Shown piece by piece: positions 55,295-63,817 of a DNA stretch of 64,000 bases. The first letter of the stretch is position 1, and each line of letters starts with the position of its first letter. The position numbers were made by a program, and so were the translations under genes. Source of the DNA: JAIOQJ01 sp963718635 (GTDB lineage Bacteria > Planctomycetota > Planctomycetia > Gemmatales > Gemmataceae); assembly GCA_963718635.1 (NCBI GenBank), contig OY970367.1, positions 1,364,001 to 1,428,000 of the forward strand. Direction: 5' to 3'. Below the pieces are notes generated by a model, which saw only the letters and a program-made list of their open reading frames with translations, did not search any database and was not told where the DNA came from.

Positions 55295-58200
55295 TCAAAC
55301 CGCAAGACTATCAAGCAACTTGACTAGCGCAGCGGGATCAACCGGTTTGACGAGGTGATGGTCGAAGCCGGCTTCTTTGGAACGTCGGCGATCCTCATCC
55401 TGGCCCCATCCGGTTAGCGCAATCACAATCGCCTGTTGGCCCCAAGTTTCCTTGCGAATCTGGCGGCATGCTTCGTAGCCGTTCAGTCGAGGCATGCCAA
55501 TATCAAGCAAAATAATGTCGGGGCGGAATTTAGCCGCTTCTTCAACCGCTCGGACGCCGTCGTGGGCCGTTGTTACTTCGTTGCCCATCATCTCCAACAT
55601 CATCGCCAGACTGGCGGCTGAATCCTCATTGTCATCGGCGACGAGAATGCGACGTTGAACACGCTGACTGACTGTTGTGACATCAGCGACCTGTAAAGGC
55701 GCCTCAGGCGCCGGTGATTGGAGCAGCGGCAGGTGTACGATGAATTCGCTTCCTTTGCCCTGTCCTTCGCTGCGAGCTTCGACGCGGCCGCCATGCATTT
55801 CAACGAGACGTTTCACGAGCGTTAAGCCAATGCCGAGCCCGCCTTGAGATTTTTCAAGCGAGCGATCGACCTGCGTAAACATGTCGAAGATTTTTGGCAG
55901 CATGTCTGCTGGGATGCCGACGCCGGTGTCGCGCACCGACACCACGACCTCACCAACATCGAGCAGGGCAGTAAGTTGGATATAGCCGCCCCGGTCGCTG
56001 TATTTGGCGGCATTATTAAGCAAGTTCGCGAATACCTGTCCGAGCCGGGTGTTGTCGCCATCGACGATAATCGGCGCAGACGGCAGGTTGACGCTCAGCT
56101 GATGCCCGCTGCCGTCGATGACTGGCCGGCTCGTTTCAACTGCATTGTGCAGGACGGTGCTGAGTTCGAGGCGCTGCTTTCGCAGCTCCAGTTTATTGCG
56201 CGTGATACGGCTTACATCGAGCAGATCATCGACGAGGCGCACCATCTGAGTTAGCTGTCGATCCATCATGGAACGCGCTTGTTCGATGGCTCGGCCGCCG
56301 GGTCCTGCAAGACGGAGAATCTCCAAGCCATTGCGGATGGGCGCCAACGGGTTGCGTAGCTCGTGAGCCAACGTCGCCAGGAATTCATCCTTGCGGTGAT
56401 CGGCCTCCGAAAGATCCGCTGCTAATTTGCGCAAGTGATCTTCAAGCTGGCGCCGTTCGGTTATATTGCGGCTCACCGTAGCCAGGCCAACGCGCCGGCC
56501 TTGGTCATCAGTCATCACGAAGGCGGTGAAGATCATCCAGAGCGAGTGGCCGGTTTTGAAATTTCGGAAACGGATTTCCATTTCTCCATGGCCTTGTTGG
56601 ATGACCAGTGGAAAAAAGTCATCCATGATCTTCGATTGATCTTCCGGGAAGAAGAAGTCGCGAAGTGGAATTCGTCTTGCGGTCTCCATTTGTTCCAAGC
56701 CGACCATTTTAAGGCCAGCCAGGTTGAGGTAGGTGGGCCGATATTCCAAGTCGTACATGGCTATAAAATCGGTGCTGTTTTCCGCAAGCCTGACGAATTT
56801 TTGCCTGTCTGCTTCAGCGCGTTTGCGTTCGGTAACGTCGGCGGCTGTCCCGTGCATCCGGCGCGGCTTGCCGTCTTCTTCAACCACGAGTTGCCCGGTA
56901 AACTCGGTCCACCGTTCCTCTCCATCGATGCGGCGGAAGCGTCCGAGAAAATAGAATCGCGACCCGTTCAGCAATGAATCGCTAATGGCGCGTTCGAAAG
57001 CGGCGGCATCGTCCGGGTGAACGAATTCATTCTTGAAACGAGCGGCGTTGATCGGCTCATCGTTTTGAGCGAGACCGAACATCGCGTAGAGCCGAGCGTT
57101 TTCCCAGATAACGCGATCCTCATCGATATGCCAGACCCAAATGCCCAGCTCGGCGGCTTCGGTCGCCAACCGTACCCGCTCTTCGCTCGCGCGCAATTCG
57201 CCTTCAACTCTTTTGAAATCTTCAATATCAGTTGAGGTGCCGAACCATTTGATGACTTGGCCGTTCGCATCGCGGATTGGCAGGGCGCGATTGAGAAACC
57301 AGCGATACTCTTTCGTTCTGCCGTTTTGAAAACGGCATTCAAGTTGATAAACGCGCTCCTCGGCGACACACCGGTACCATTCGTCTCGGGATCTCGAATA
57401 ATCGTCGGGATGCACAATCGGTCCCCAGTTCTCTTCCCCAACGCTTTCCGGTGCGCAACCGGTGAACTGATACCACCGATCGTTGAAATAATCGACATGA
57501 CCATCGGGCCCGCTGGTCCAGACAATCTGCGGCATCGTGTCCGCCAATAGCCGAAAACGCGCTTCGCTTTCGCGTAAACGTTCCTCATCTTTCTTTGTCT
57601 CGCTGATGTCTGTATTCGTGCCGACCCAGCGATAAATTTTTCCGTCTTCGTCCTTAACTGGCGATACCCGCGTCAAAAAGAGACGGAAAGTGTTATCCGC
57701 GCCTTTCAGTGGGAAGGTCATGTCGAACGGCTGGCCGCTGGCTATTGATCCGGTCCAGCGTTCCATCACCTTAGGCAGTTCGACTGGGTCATGCACAGAC
57801 TGCCAGCCCCAGCCCTGCATTTGTTGAAATGTCGTTCCGGTATAGTCATACCAGCGGCGGTTGTACCAAAAGATGTAGCCATCCGCATTCGCCATCCACG
57901 CCAATTGCGGGATAGACTCGGCCAGTATTCGAAACTGTTCTTCGCCCCCTGCCAGTTCGGATTCGACCTGCTTCCTCTCGCTCACATCGCGAAAGACGAG
58001 CACGCAACCGACAATCTCCCCGAGCCGGCAGCGAATGGGCGCTGCACTATCATCGATGGGGCGCTCGGTGTTGTCCTTGGCGATAAGAATCGTGTGATTA
58101 GCGAGACCGACAATGATACCTTCCTTTAATGCGCGCATTACCGGGCTGGCGACTGGCTGGCGCGTATGCTCATTGACGATCTTGAAGACGACATTGAGGT

Positions 58201-59026
58201 TTAAGCCGGCCGCATCATTGCTGCGCCACCCGGTCAGCGCTTCGGCAATCGGATTCATATCGGTGATGCGGCCTTCGGGATCAGTCGCAATCACGGCATC
58301 GCCGATGCTCGACAAAGTAGTGCGCAGTCGCTCCTTCTGCTCCGCTAAAACCTCGGCGGAACGCTGGCGCTTCGAGAGGTGGCGTTGGGATCGATAATAG
58401 ACGAGTCCGACCAGCAAAACTCCAAAGAGCGCTGGTAGAAGAATTGACGCGATCGTCACTCGCAAGCTCGCCGCTGACTGGTCGCGGCGCTGGCGTAAGA
58501 GACCTTGTTCCTGTTGTTGCATGGAAACGACCTGTTCGCGCACCTCTTCCATGAGCGCCCGACCACGATCGTCTTTAACGAGAGCAAGGGCAGCAGGCCG
58601 ATCATGGCGTTCCATTAAAGCAATAGTTTGTTTCAACTCATCGAGCTTGATCCCGATTTTTTGCTCCAGGGCCGCGAGCCGAATCTGCTCCTCCGCGTTA
58701 TCTGAAGTAAGTTGTTTAAGGCGAGCGATATTGGCGTCGATATGGGTCAAAGCCCTGTTGTACGGCTCGCGATATTTTTCATCTTCAGTGAGCAAGTAGC
58801 CGCGCTGTCCTGTCTCGGCGTCTTTAACAGTGGAGCAGAGAGTTTCCAAGGCCCCAAGCACCTCATGGATATGGGCTACCCGGTTGCTGTCGTCCGCCAG
58901 ATGTTTGGCATTCAGGTATCCGAAAACGGCGCCTGCAATCAAAATAGAAATTGTCAGCGCCAAACAGAAACGGGCCGTATTGCTTGTCGGAGTTGTTTGA
59001 AGGGGGGTCGCATGGGGTTCGGCCAT
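55295..59026 (-). CDS. Hybrid sensor kinase: CHASE3, five PAS, HisKA, HATPase, receiver
   Basis: 1243 residues. Helix 1 (about 19-39), CHASE3 sensing domain with DAETGQRGYLLTEDEKY (40-180), helix 2 (190-212), then five PAS/PAC domains (about 230-350, 360-480, 485-605, 610-740, 745-865), each with the VTERK/ISE-type PAC ending. HisKA has the phospho-histidine in ATLAHELRNPLAPIRNGLEI; HATPase has NLLNNAAKYSDRGGYIQL, VRDTGVGIPADMLPKIFDMF and GGLGIGLTLVKRLVEMHGG. The receiver (1125-1243) holds ILVADDNEDSAASLAMML with the phospho-acceptor in ILLDIGMPRLNGYEA. No output gene adjoins; a later phosphorelay partner is expected. Confidence 0.9.
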   Translation of the reverse strand: MAEPHATPLQTTPTSNTARFCLALTISILIAGAVFGYLNAKHLADDSNRVAHIHEVLGALETLCSTVKDAETGQRGYLLTEDEKYREPYNRALTHIDANIARLKQLTSDNAEEQIRLAALEQKIGIKLDELKQTIALMERHDRPAALALVKDDRGRALMEEVREQVVSMQQQEQGLLRQRRDQSAASLRVTIASILLPALFGVLLVGLVYYRSQRHLSKRQRSAEVLAEQKERLRTTLSSIGDAVIATDPEGRITDMNPIAEALTGWRSNDAAGLNLNVVFKIVNEHTRQPVASPVMRALKEGIIVGLANHTILIAKDNTERPIDDSAAPIRCRLGEIVGCVLVFRDVSERKQVESELAGGEEQFRILAESIPQLAWMANADGYIFWYNRRWYDYTGTTFQQMQGWGWQSVHDPVELPKVMERWTGSIASGQPFDMTFPLKGADNTFRLFLTRVSPVKDEDGKIYRWVGTNTDISETKKDEERLRESEARFRLLADTMPQIVWTSGPDGHVDYFNDRWYQFTGCAPESVGEENWGPIVHPDDYSRSRDEWYRCVAEERVYQLECRFQNGRTKEYRWFLNRALPIRDANGQVIKWFGTSTDIEDFKRVEGELRASEERVRLATEAAELGIWVWHIDEDRVIWENARLYAMFGLAQNDEPINAARFKNEFVHPDDAAAFERAISDSLLNGSRFYFLGRFRRIDGEERWTEFTGQLVVEEDGKPRRMHGTAADVTERKRAEADRQKFVRLAENSTDFIAMYDLEYRPTYLNLAGLKMVGLEQMETARRIPLRDFFFPEDQSKIMDDFFPLVIQQGHGEMEIRFRNFKTGHSLWMIFTAFVMTDDQGRRVGLATVSRNITERRQLEDHLRKLAADLSEADHRKDEFLATLAHELRNPLAPIRNGLEILRLAGPGGRAIEQARSMMDRQLTQMVRLVDDLLDVSRITRNKLELRKQRLELSTVLHNAVETSRPVIDGSGHQLSVNLPSAPIIVDGDNTRLGQVFANLLNNAAKYSDRGGYIQLTALLDVGEVVVSVRDTGVGIPADMLPKIFDMFTQVDRSLEKSQGGLGIGLTLVKRLVEMHGGRVEARSEGQGKGSEFIVHLPLLQSPAPEAPLQVADVTTVSQRVQRRILVADDNEDSAASLAMMLEMMGNEVTTAHDGVRAVEEAAKFRPDIILLDIGMPRLNGYEACRQIRKETWGQQAIVIALTGWGQDEDRRRSKEAGFDHHLVKPVDPAALVKLLDSLAV

Positions 59027-59186
59027 GATTGCTCAGCAGAGGCGCAGAAACCACGACGTGAACAATCCGCTCGATTGGCGTCGTCAGGAATTTATGTCGT
59101 AGCGAAGTCAGCGAGTTTGGTTCAAGGCTCGGTTACGACTTCAATCGTTCTAGGGAGTATCGTGTTGAATAAACAGAGGCCATGTC

Positions 59187-60269
59187 TCACATTATAGGCA
59201 TTAAACTCTGATTCAAACTCTGACTCAGCCTCATGATTTCCGCCATACAGTCAGCGCTGAAAGGCACCGCAGCGCCCGGCGGCGGCGCGTCGGGAATCAA
59301 AACCTCCACGATTCGCTGTATCAAACACTCAATGCCCTGCCCCGTCGTCGCACTCAGGGCAACGGCATTTTCAAAAGACTTGAGGTCCCACGCCGGCAAT
59401 TGATCGATCTTGTTCAGAACGGGAAGCACGTTCGCCGAACTCAAGCCGAGCACATCTCGCGTTGGCTGCTGGGCTGTGACATCAATTACCCAAAGACACA
59501 AATCGGCCAGCGCTGCCTGATTGCGCGCGCGGTCGATCCCTTGTTGTTCGAGCAAGTCGCTTGCTTCGCGCAAGCCTGCCGTGTCAGAGATCTCGACCAA
59601 CCAGCCATCGAAGGCAAGCGTAGCCGATACAACGTCGCGTGTGGTCCCCGGTATCGGCGCCACCACACTGCGTTGATAACCCGCGAGGGCGTTCAACAGG
59701 CTGCTCTTGCCGGCATTCGGCGTGCCGACGATCGCGACACGCCAGGGCTGCAGCAGATGTCGGCCGATGTTGGAGAATCGTGTAAGTTCGTCGAGAATTG
59801 CACGCGCCGATTCTTTACCGCCGCAAGCCATTTCCTGCCGGCAACGATCGATAGCCGCTGCATAGGCTCCGTTTGCCTGATCGAGCAGAATAGCCGCGAT
59901 TCGCAACGTTTTGGCGTAAGGCAGCAAATCTCCGGCGCTTTTTTTCTCGTTAGGGATTTCGGAGATGCAGCCTTCTTGTTGCAATAGGCCGATCAGCATT
60001 TGCACCACTTGCCGGCCGCCATGGCAATGGATCTCGACGACCGGAGTAGCCTCAGTCGATGGCACGGCAAGGATGACCTCATCGCCTGCGCCGATGCCCA
60101 TTCGTCCAAACCAGCTTGAGCAGGGATTAGGCTTGTCAGGAAGAGGCTTACCGCCAGCGGCGCGAAAGATCCAGCGCGCGATCGACCAGGCATCCGGGCC
60201 ACTGACTTCAAGAACGGCAATCGCCCCGCTGCCCGATGGCGTTAAGGGGGTAACATAAGTAGCAGACAT
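59187..60269 (-). CDS. MnmE/TrmE-like GTPase lacking the C-terminal CxGK motif
   Basis: 360 residues. The first 120 residues follow the MnmE folate-binding N-domain (TPSGSGAIAVLEVSGPDAWS, VVEIHCHGG), then helices and an inserted G domain: G1 GTPNAGKSS (182-190), G2 GTTRD (208-212), G3 DTAG (229-232), G4 NKID. MnmE is normally about 450 residues and ends in CxGK with the catalytic Cys; this one ends SQSLNQSLMPIM. It therefore looks like a planctomycete MnmE-like GTPase with reduced or different tRNA-modifying chemistry. ATG 60269 fits the family start. Confidence 0.75.
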   Translation of the reverse strand: MSATYVTPLTPSGSGAIAVLEVSGPDAWSIARWIFRAAGGKPLPDKPNPCSSWFGRMGIGAGDEVILAVPSTEATPVVEIHCHGGRQVVQMLIGLLQQEGCISEIPNEKKSAGDLLPYAKTLRIAAILLDQANGAYAAAIDRCRQEMACGGKESARAILDELTRFSNIGRHLLQPWRVAIVGTPNAGKSSLLNALAGYQRSVVAPIPGTTRDVVSATLAFDGWLVEISDTAGLREASDLLEQQGIDRARNQAALADLCLWVIDVTAQQPTRDVLGLSSANVLPVLNKIDQLPAWDLKSFENAVALSATTGQGIECLIQRIVEVLIPDAPPPGAAVPFSADCMAEIMRLSQSLNQSLMPIM

Positions 60270-60343
60270 CGTGTTGTTATATGCTTGCCGAACCGAGCAA
60301 CCTATGTTTCGGTTGTGCATTCTTAGCCGGTCGGCTTCATCGC

Positions 60344-61342
60344 TCAAAGACCTAGTTGTTCCAGCGAAGTCGCCGTCACCAGATCTTCTGCCAGTTGCGC
60401 TCTTTGTTCGCTGGACATTGCCTCGACTCGTTTCCAGATCGCATTGTCGAGTGGACCAAACCGCTTGGGCAACATACGCTTCAGCATGTCCATCTGTGCG
60501 TTTTGTTGGCCAATTTCTTGGCCGATTCGTTGCCCGATTTCTTGGCCGATTCGTTGCCCGATTTCCTGGCCAATCCGTTGTCCAATCTGCTGGCCGGCTT
60601 CCTGGCCTTTTTCATAACTTGTTTTCGTCATATCAAACACCTCTCGATATCGCGGGGTGAGCAAGAGCTGATCGAACTCCGCGGTGTCGGCCGCGCCCAA
60701 CTCCAGATACGCTTCTACACAGTCGAACAGAAGTTTGCGTTTGCCCGCCTCGCCAGCCCCGGTGGCTATTCGATGCAACGCTTCCGCTTTCAGCCGCAAT
60801 CGCTCCGACTCCGGAACCTTCATCAGTGCCGAAAGCGCTACCGCTATCAGGTTCTCTCGCTCCAAATATTCCAATGCGGGCAGTGCGGGCAATCCAATGT
60901 ACGGATAGCGAAATTGTATCAGCTTTTCGCCCCAGAGCGACTCTTCGTAGACGATCCAGCCGATCCCTTCAAGGCCGACGCGGAGGAACAAACCGATCGG
61001 CAGGATCGGCACTTGATGCTTGGTTCGGGCCCACGAGAAGTAATCGAGCATCCGGGGATGAAAGGCAGCGACGCTGTCCCCCGATTCGATTTCAATGTGA
61101 ATCAAAATGACGAAATGCTCGACCGAACGTAATGAGACTGAGAACGGTTCGTGCAGATGCACTTTGGCGATGAGATCGAGAAACATTCGGCTGCCTAGCG
61201 GCGGGTCGGTGAATGCTTCGCGATTGAGAAACTCGACCTGAGACCAATCGAAGCGATTGGCCCACTGCGGGAAGAAGAGCTTGATGAACTCCTGCAGATA
61301 CGCTTCGAGCATTTGCTTGAAGCGCTGGTCGTGGTCTTCCAT
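60344..61342 (-). CDS. Rpn-like PD-(D/E)XK protein with GQ(R/E)IGQ repeats
   Basis: 332 residues starting MEDHDQRFKQMLEAYLQEFI. Nuclease-like residues: D56 (RMFLDLIAK), E84/E86 (ILIHIEIESGD). After a helical middle, the C-terminus has seven short repeats of GQRIGQEI type, then MLPKRFGPLDNAIWKRVEAM and SLEQLGL. Different subfamily from the copy at 272-1414. The stop region (60331-60364) and the sequence just before the gene (61359-61391) are direct repeats of about 33 bases, a trace of a lost tandem copy. AGAGG precedes ATG 61342. Confidence 0.8.
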   Translation of the reverse strand: MEDHDQRFKQMLEAYLQEFIKLFFPQWANRFDWSQVEFLNREAFTDPPLGSRMFLDLIAKVHLHEPFSVSLRSVEHFVILIHIEIESGDSVAAFHPRMLDYFSWARTKHQVPILPIGLFLRVGLEGIGWIVYEESLWGEKLIQFRYPYIGLPALPALEYLERENLIAVALSALMKVPESERLRLKAEALHRIATGAGEAGKRKLLFDCVEAYLELGAADTAEFDQLLLTPRYREVFDMTKTSYEKGQEAGQQIGQRIGQEIGQRIGQEIGQRIGQEIGQQNAQMDMLKRMLPKRFGPLDNAIWKRVEAMSSEQRAQLAEDLVTATSLEQLGL

Positions 61343-61411
61343 CGGGCCTCTTTCCTCATCAGCTTCATCGCTCAAAGCCCTGATTGTTCCATCTGACGAT
61401 GTGAAAGCAGA

Positions 61412-61704
61412 TTAGCCTTCCAAAATTGACCGTTCCGTAAGAAGCTTGCGGACAGCAGCAGCGCTCTTGGCAGGTGGATGGTCGAGAATTTCGAAGATAT
61501 GGGCAATCTGTTTCTTGCTTAGCGAAACGACCCCTTCATCAACCAGCAACTCCGAAGCCATCCCGTAGGCGTTTTCGAGAACGAACTCACTGAGAGTATC
61601 ACCGTTCTGTTTGGCGGCTCGCGCGATGATCGCTTTTGCGCCGAATCGACGCGGATACTCAGTCTGGCTGCCTTGGCAGGTGGTGTGATAGGAGCTTTCG
61701 GCAT
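61412..61704 (-). CDS. DUF1778 / TacA-like antitoxin (frameshift near 61633)
   Basis: From ATG 61704: MPKAPITPPAKAARLSIRVD, a ribbon-helix-helix DNA-binding start; with one A restored in the run near 61633 it continues KAIIARAAKQNGDTLSEFVL, ENAYGMASELLVDEG, then SLSKKQIAHIFEILDHPP. This is the TacA-type (DUF1778) antitoxin pattern. Its usual partner, a GNAT acetyltransferase toxin, is not adjacent; the next gene is the Rpn-like protein. Likely an orphan or diverged antitoxin. Confidence 0.6.
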
Positions 61705-61771
61705 AATACACGTTTACGTGTTGTGTACCCATCGTACACCGTCTCTGTTCTAACACAAGCTTGAATTGTAT

Positions 61772-62341
61772 TTACCGCTCGAACTCCTGTTCATCCGATT
61801 CCACTTCTTCGATCCGGCTTGAAGCGGTCCAAATGATCGGAGCGGGTTTGCCGGGCTCGGCGACACGCTTTAAGAAATCCCATACGAATCCCACATAGCC
61901 GCCCGTCGCCTGCGTGTTGGCGCCATGGGCCTCGATGGAGAAGAGCAGAGTGCGCAGTACCCCGATCATGCCATCCGCGGAACGCCTGCCCAAGTGCAAC
62001 ATCGCGTTGGTCCACTTTCGCCGGATGTCTTGAACTAAGTATTCCACTTCGTTATCGGCGGAATACGGAATAAGTTCGTCGTTATCGGTTAGATAGGGCG
62101 GTTCACCTTTGCGCAGCCGCCGCACGAGCGTCTCAAACGCGTATTTGACGGTGCTGTTTTTCAATTGCCGTTGCGAATAAAGCATGGCATCATATACGGC
62201 CGCATCGACAGACTGAACAAAGGGTTGCCAAGAGTCGCTCTGATATTCCGTTCCGGTGTACGGCGTCACTTCATGTTGAGCGGCTTGACGCTTCTTAAGC
62301 GCCAACTTTTTTCGCCGTTTGGCGTCTTTGTCGTTGGCCAT
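61772..62341 (-). CDS. Uncharacterised planctomycete protein
   Basis: 189 residues beginning MANDKDAKRRKKLALKKRQA, a strongly basic start, then YTGTEYQSDSWQPFVQSVDA, KYAFETLVRRLRKGEPP, NEVEYLVQDIRRKWTNAML, and an acidic end EVESDEQEFER. No membrane segment. Resembles a conserved planctomycete hypothetical family; function unknown. Located between aroC and the antitoxin-like gene, 42 bases after aroC's stop in the opposite reading order of that operon (same strand, downstream of aroC). Confidence 0.55.
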   Translation of the reverse strand: MANDKDAKRRKKLALKKRQAAQHEVTPYTGTEYQSDSWQPFVQSVDAAVYDAMLYSQRQLKNSTVKYAFETLVRRLRKGEPPYLTDNDELIPYSADNEVEYLVQDIRRKWTNAMLHLGRRSADGMIGVLRTLLFSIEAHGANTQATGGYVGFVWDFLKRVAEPGKPAPIIWTASSRIEEVESDEQEFER

Positions 62342-62383
62342 TGGTGCTCCTTCGTGAATGAGTTTCTTCAAAACCGAGTCGTT

Positions 62384-63451
62384 TTATCGCGCAGCCAGTG
62401 ATCCACCAGAACGATGCGCCAACATCGCTTCGCCCATCGGAACGAAACGTGGCAGCAGGCAGGGATCGTGACGGCCGCGAGTTAGGATCTCGGTCTTTTC
62501 GCCGTTGCGCGTCACCGTTTGCTGAGCGCGCGGCAGCGAACTGGTCGGCTTGATCGCTACTCGGCAGATGATGGGCTCGCCGGACGAGATGCCGCCAAGC
62601 ATGCCGCCGTGCCGGTTGGTCTCCGTGCCGATCTTGCCTTGCTTGTTGATAAACAGATCGTTGTTCTGGCTGCCGCGCATGGTAGCCACGGCAAAGCCAG
62701 CGCCGTACTCGAAAGCAGTTACCGCCGGCAGCGACAGCATGGCCTTGGCCAGATCCGCCTTTAGCTTGTCGAAGACCGGCTCACCTAGCCCGGGAGGCAC
62801 GCCGACAGCGACCATCTCGCAGATCCCGCCGATGGAGTCGCGGTCTTTCCGCACGGCCTCAATCAAGGCAATCATTTTTTCAGCGGCTTGCGCATCGGGA
62901 CAGCGCACCGGATTGGCTTCCACTTGTTCAAGTGTTATCTGCAAAGGGTCTGCGATGTCGGCCTTTACATCGCCGACCTGGGTAACGTAGCCAAGAATGC
63001 GAATGCCTTGCGCGGCCAGTATTTTCTTGGCAATAGCGCCGGCTGCTACCCGGCAAATCGTTTCACGCGCGCTTGAGCGCCCGCCGCCGCGATAATCGCG
63101 GAAGCCGAACTTGGCGTCAAAAGTGTAGTCGGCATGGCCGGGCCGATACTTGTCTTTGATGTCGCCGTAATCGCCGCTGCGTTGATCGTTGTTGCGGAAG
63201 AGCAGCCCGATAGGCGTGCCATCGGTCTTGCCTTCGAAGATGCCGGACATGATTTCGGGTGCATCGGTTTCGTCGCGCTGGGTAACGAGTTTCGATTGCC
63301 CTGGCCGACGCCGCATCAGGTCGGGGAGAAGATCGTCCACGCTTAACGGCAAGCCCGCCGGACAGCCATCAATAATAGCCAGATAGCCGGGCCCGTGACT
63401 GACCCCGGCCGTGGTGACGCGAAATCGTTCGCCAAAAGTATTGCCTGCCAT
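62384..63451 (-). CDS. aroC: Chorismate synthase
   Basis: 355 residues; last step of the shikimate pathway, converting EPSP to chorismate with reduced FMN. Signatures GVSHGPGYLAIIDGCPAG (AroC signature 1), RPGHADYTFDAKFGFRDYRG, GGGRSSARETICRVAAGAIA (signature 2), and RHDPCLLPRFVPMGEAMLAH (signature 3) are all intact. The frame opens at 63502 but family sequence begins at MAGNTFGERF (ATG 63451). Confidence 0.95.
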   Translation of the reverse strand: MAGNTFGERFRVTTAGVSHGPGYLAIIDGCPAGLPLSVDDLLPDLMRRRPGQSKLVTQRDETDAPEIMSGIFEGKTDGTPIGLLFRNNDQRSGDYGDIKDKYRPGHADYTFDAKFGFRDYRGGGRSSARETICRVAAGAIAKKILAAQGIRILGYVTQVGDVKADIADPLQITLEQVEANPVRCPDAQAAEKMIALIEAVRKDRDSIGGICEMVAVGVPPGLGEPVFDKLKADLAKAMLSLPAVTAFEYGAGFAVATMRGSQNNDLFINKQGKIGTETNRHGGMLGGISSGEPIICRVAIKPTSSLPRAQQTVTRNGEKTEILTRGRHDPCLLPRFVPMGEAMLAHRSGGSLAAR

Positions 63452-63817
63452 AGGGGAATTGTAGGAATCTAAATCAAACGACTGCGACCGAGTGTGCAGC
63501 AATCTTCAGAAAGGCATGTCATAAATAAAATGCCGCAGTTCAACAAAACGAAATCAATTGTTAGCGCCAGCGATAGAGGCATTTGATTTGAAAAACATCT
63601 TTTGCCGGTATAGAAGGGCTAAAAGTGCAAAAAGAACGCCGCGAGCCTCGTTGTAACCCGCGGCGTCCCAGGAGATCCGCAGGAGCGCAAACTTCTGCGG
63701 CTTTATTATCCTATCCAGCGCGAAGGGATGGAAGCAAGTGATTTTCTGCCGATTTCGCGTATTCTTGCTCTAGCCCGCCATTCCGATCGCTCCGATCGTG
63801 CCGACGGTTCCGGAGAA
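63452..63817. other. Divergent intergenic region with two hairpins
   Basis: 366 bases, AT-rich near 63520-63600. Hairpins CGCCGCG...CGCGGCG (about 63637-63666) and CCGCAG-n12-CTGCGG (about 63676-63699, followed by TTTATTAT) lie ahead of the downstream gene; they could act as attenuator or leader structures, though no leader peptide is evident. Promoters for aroC and the DUF5009-type gene are presumed here. Confidence 0.4.
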
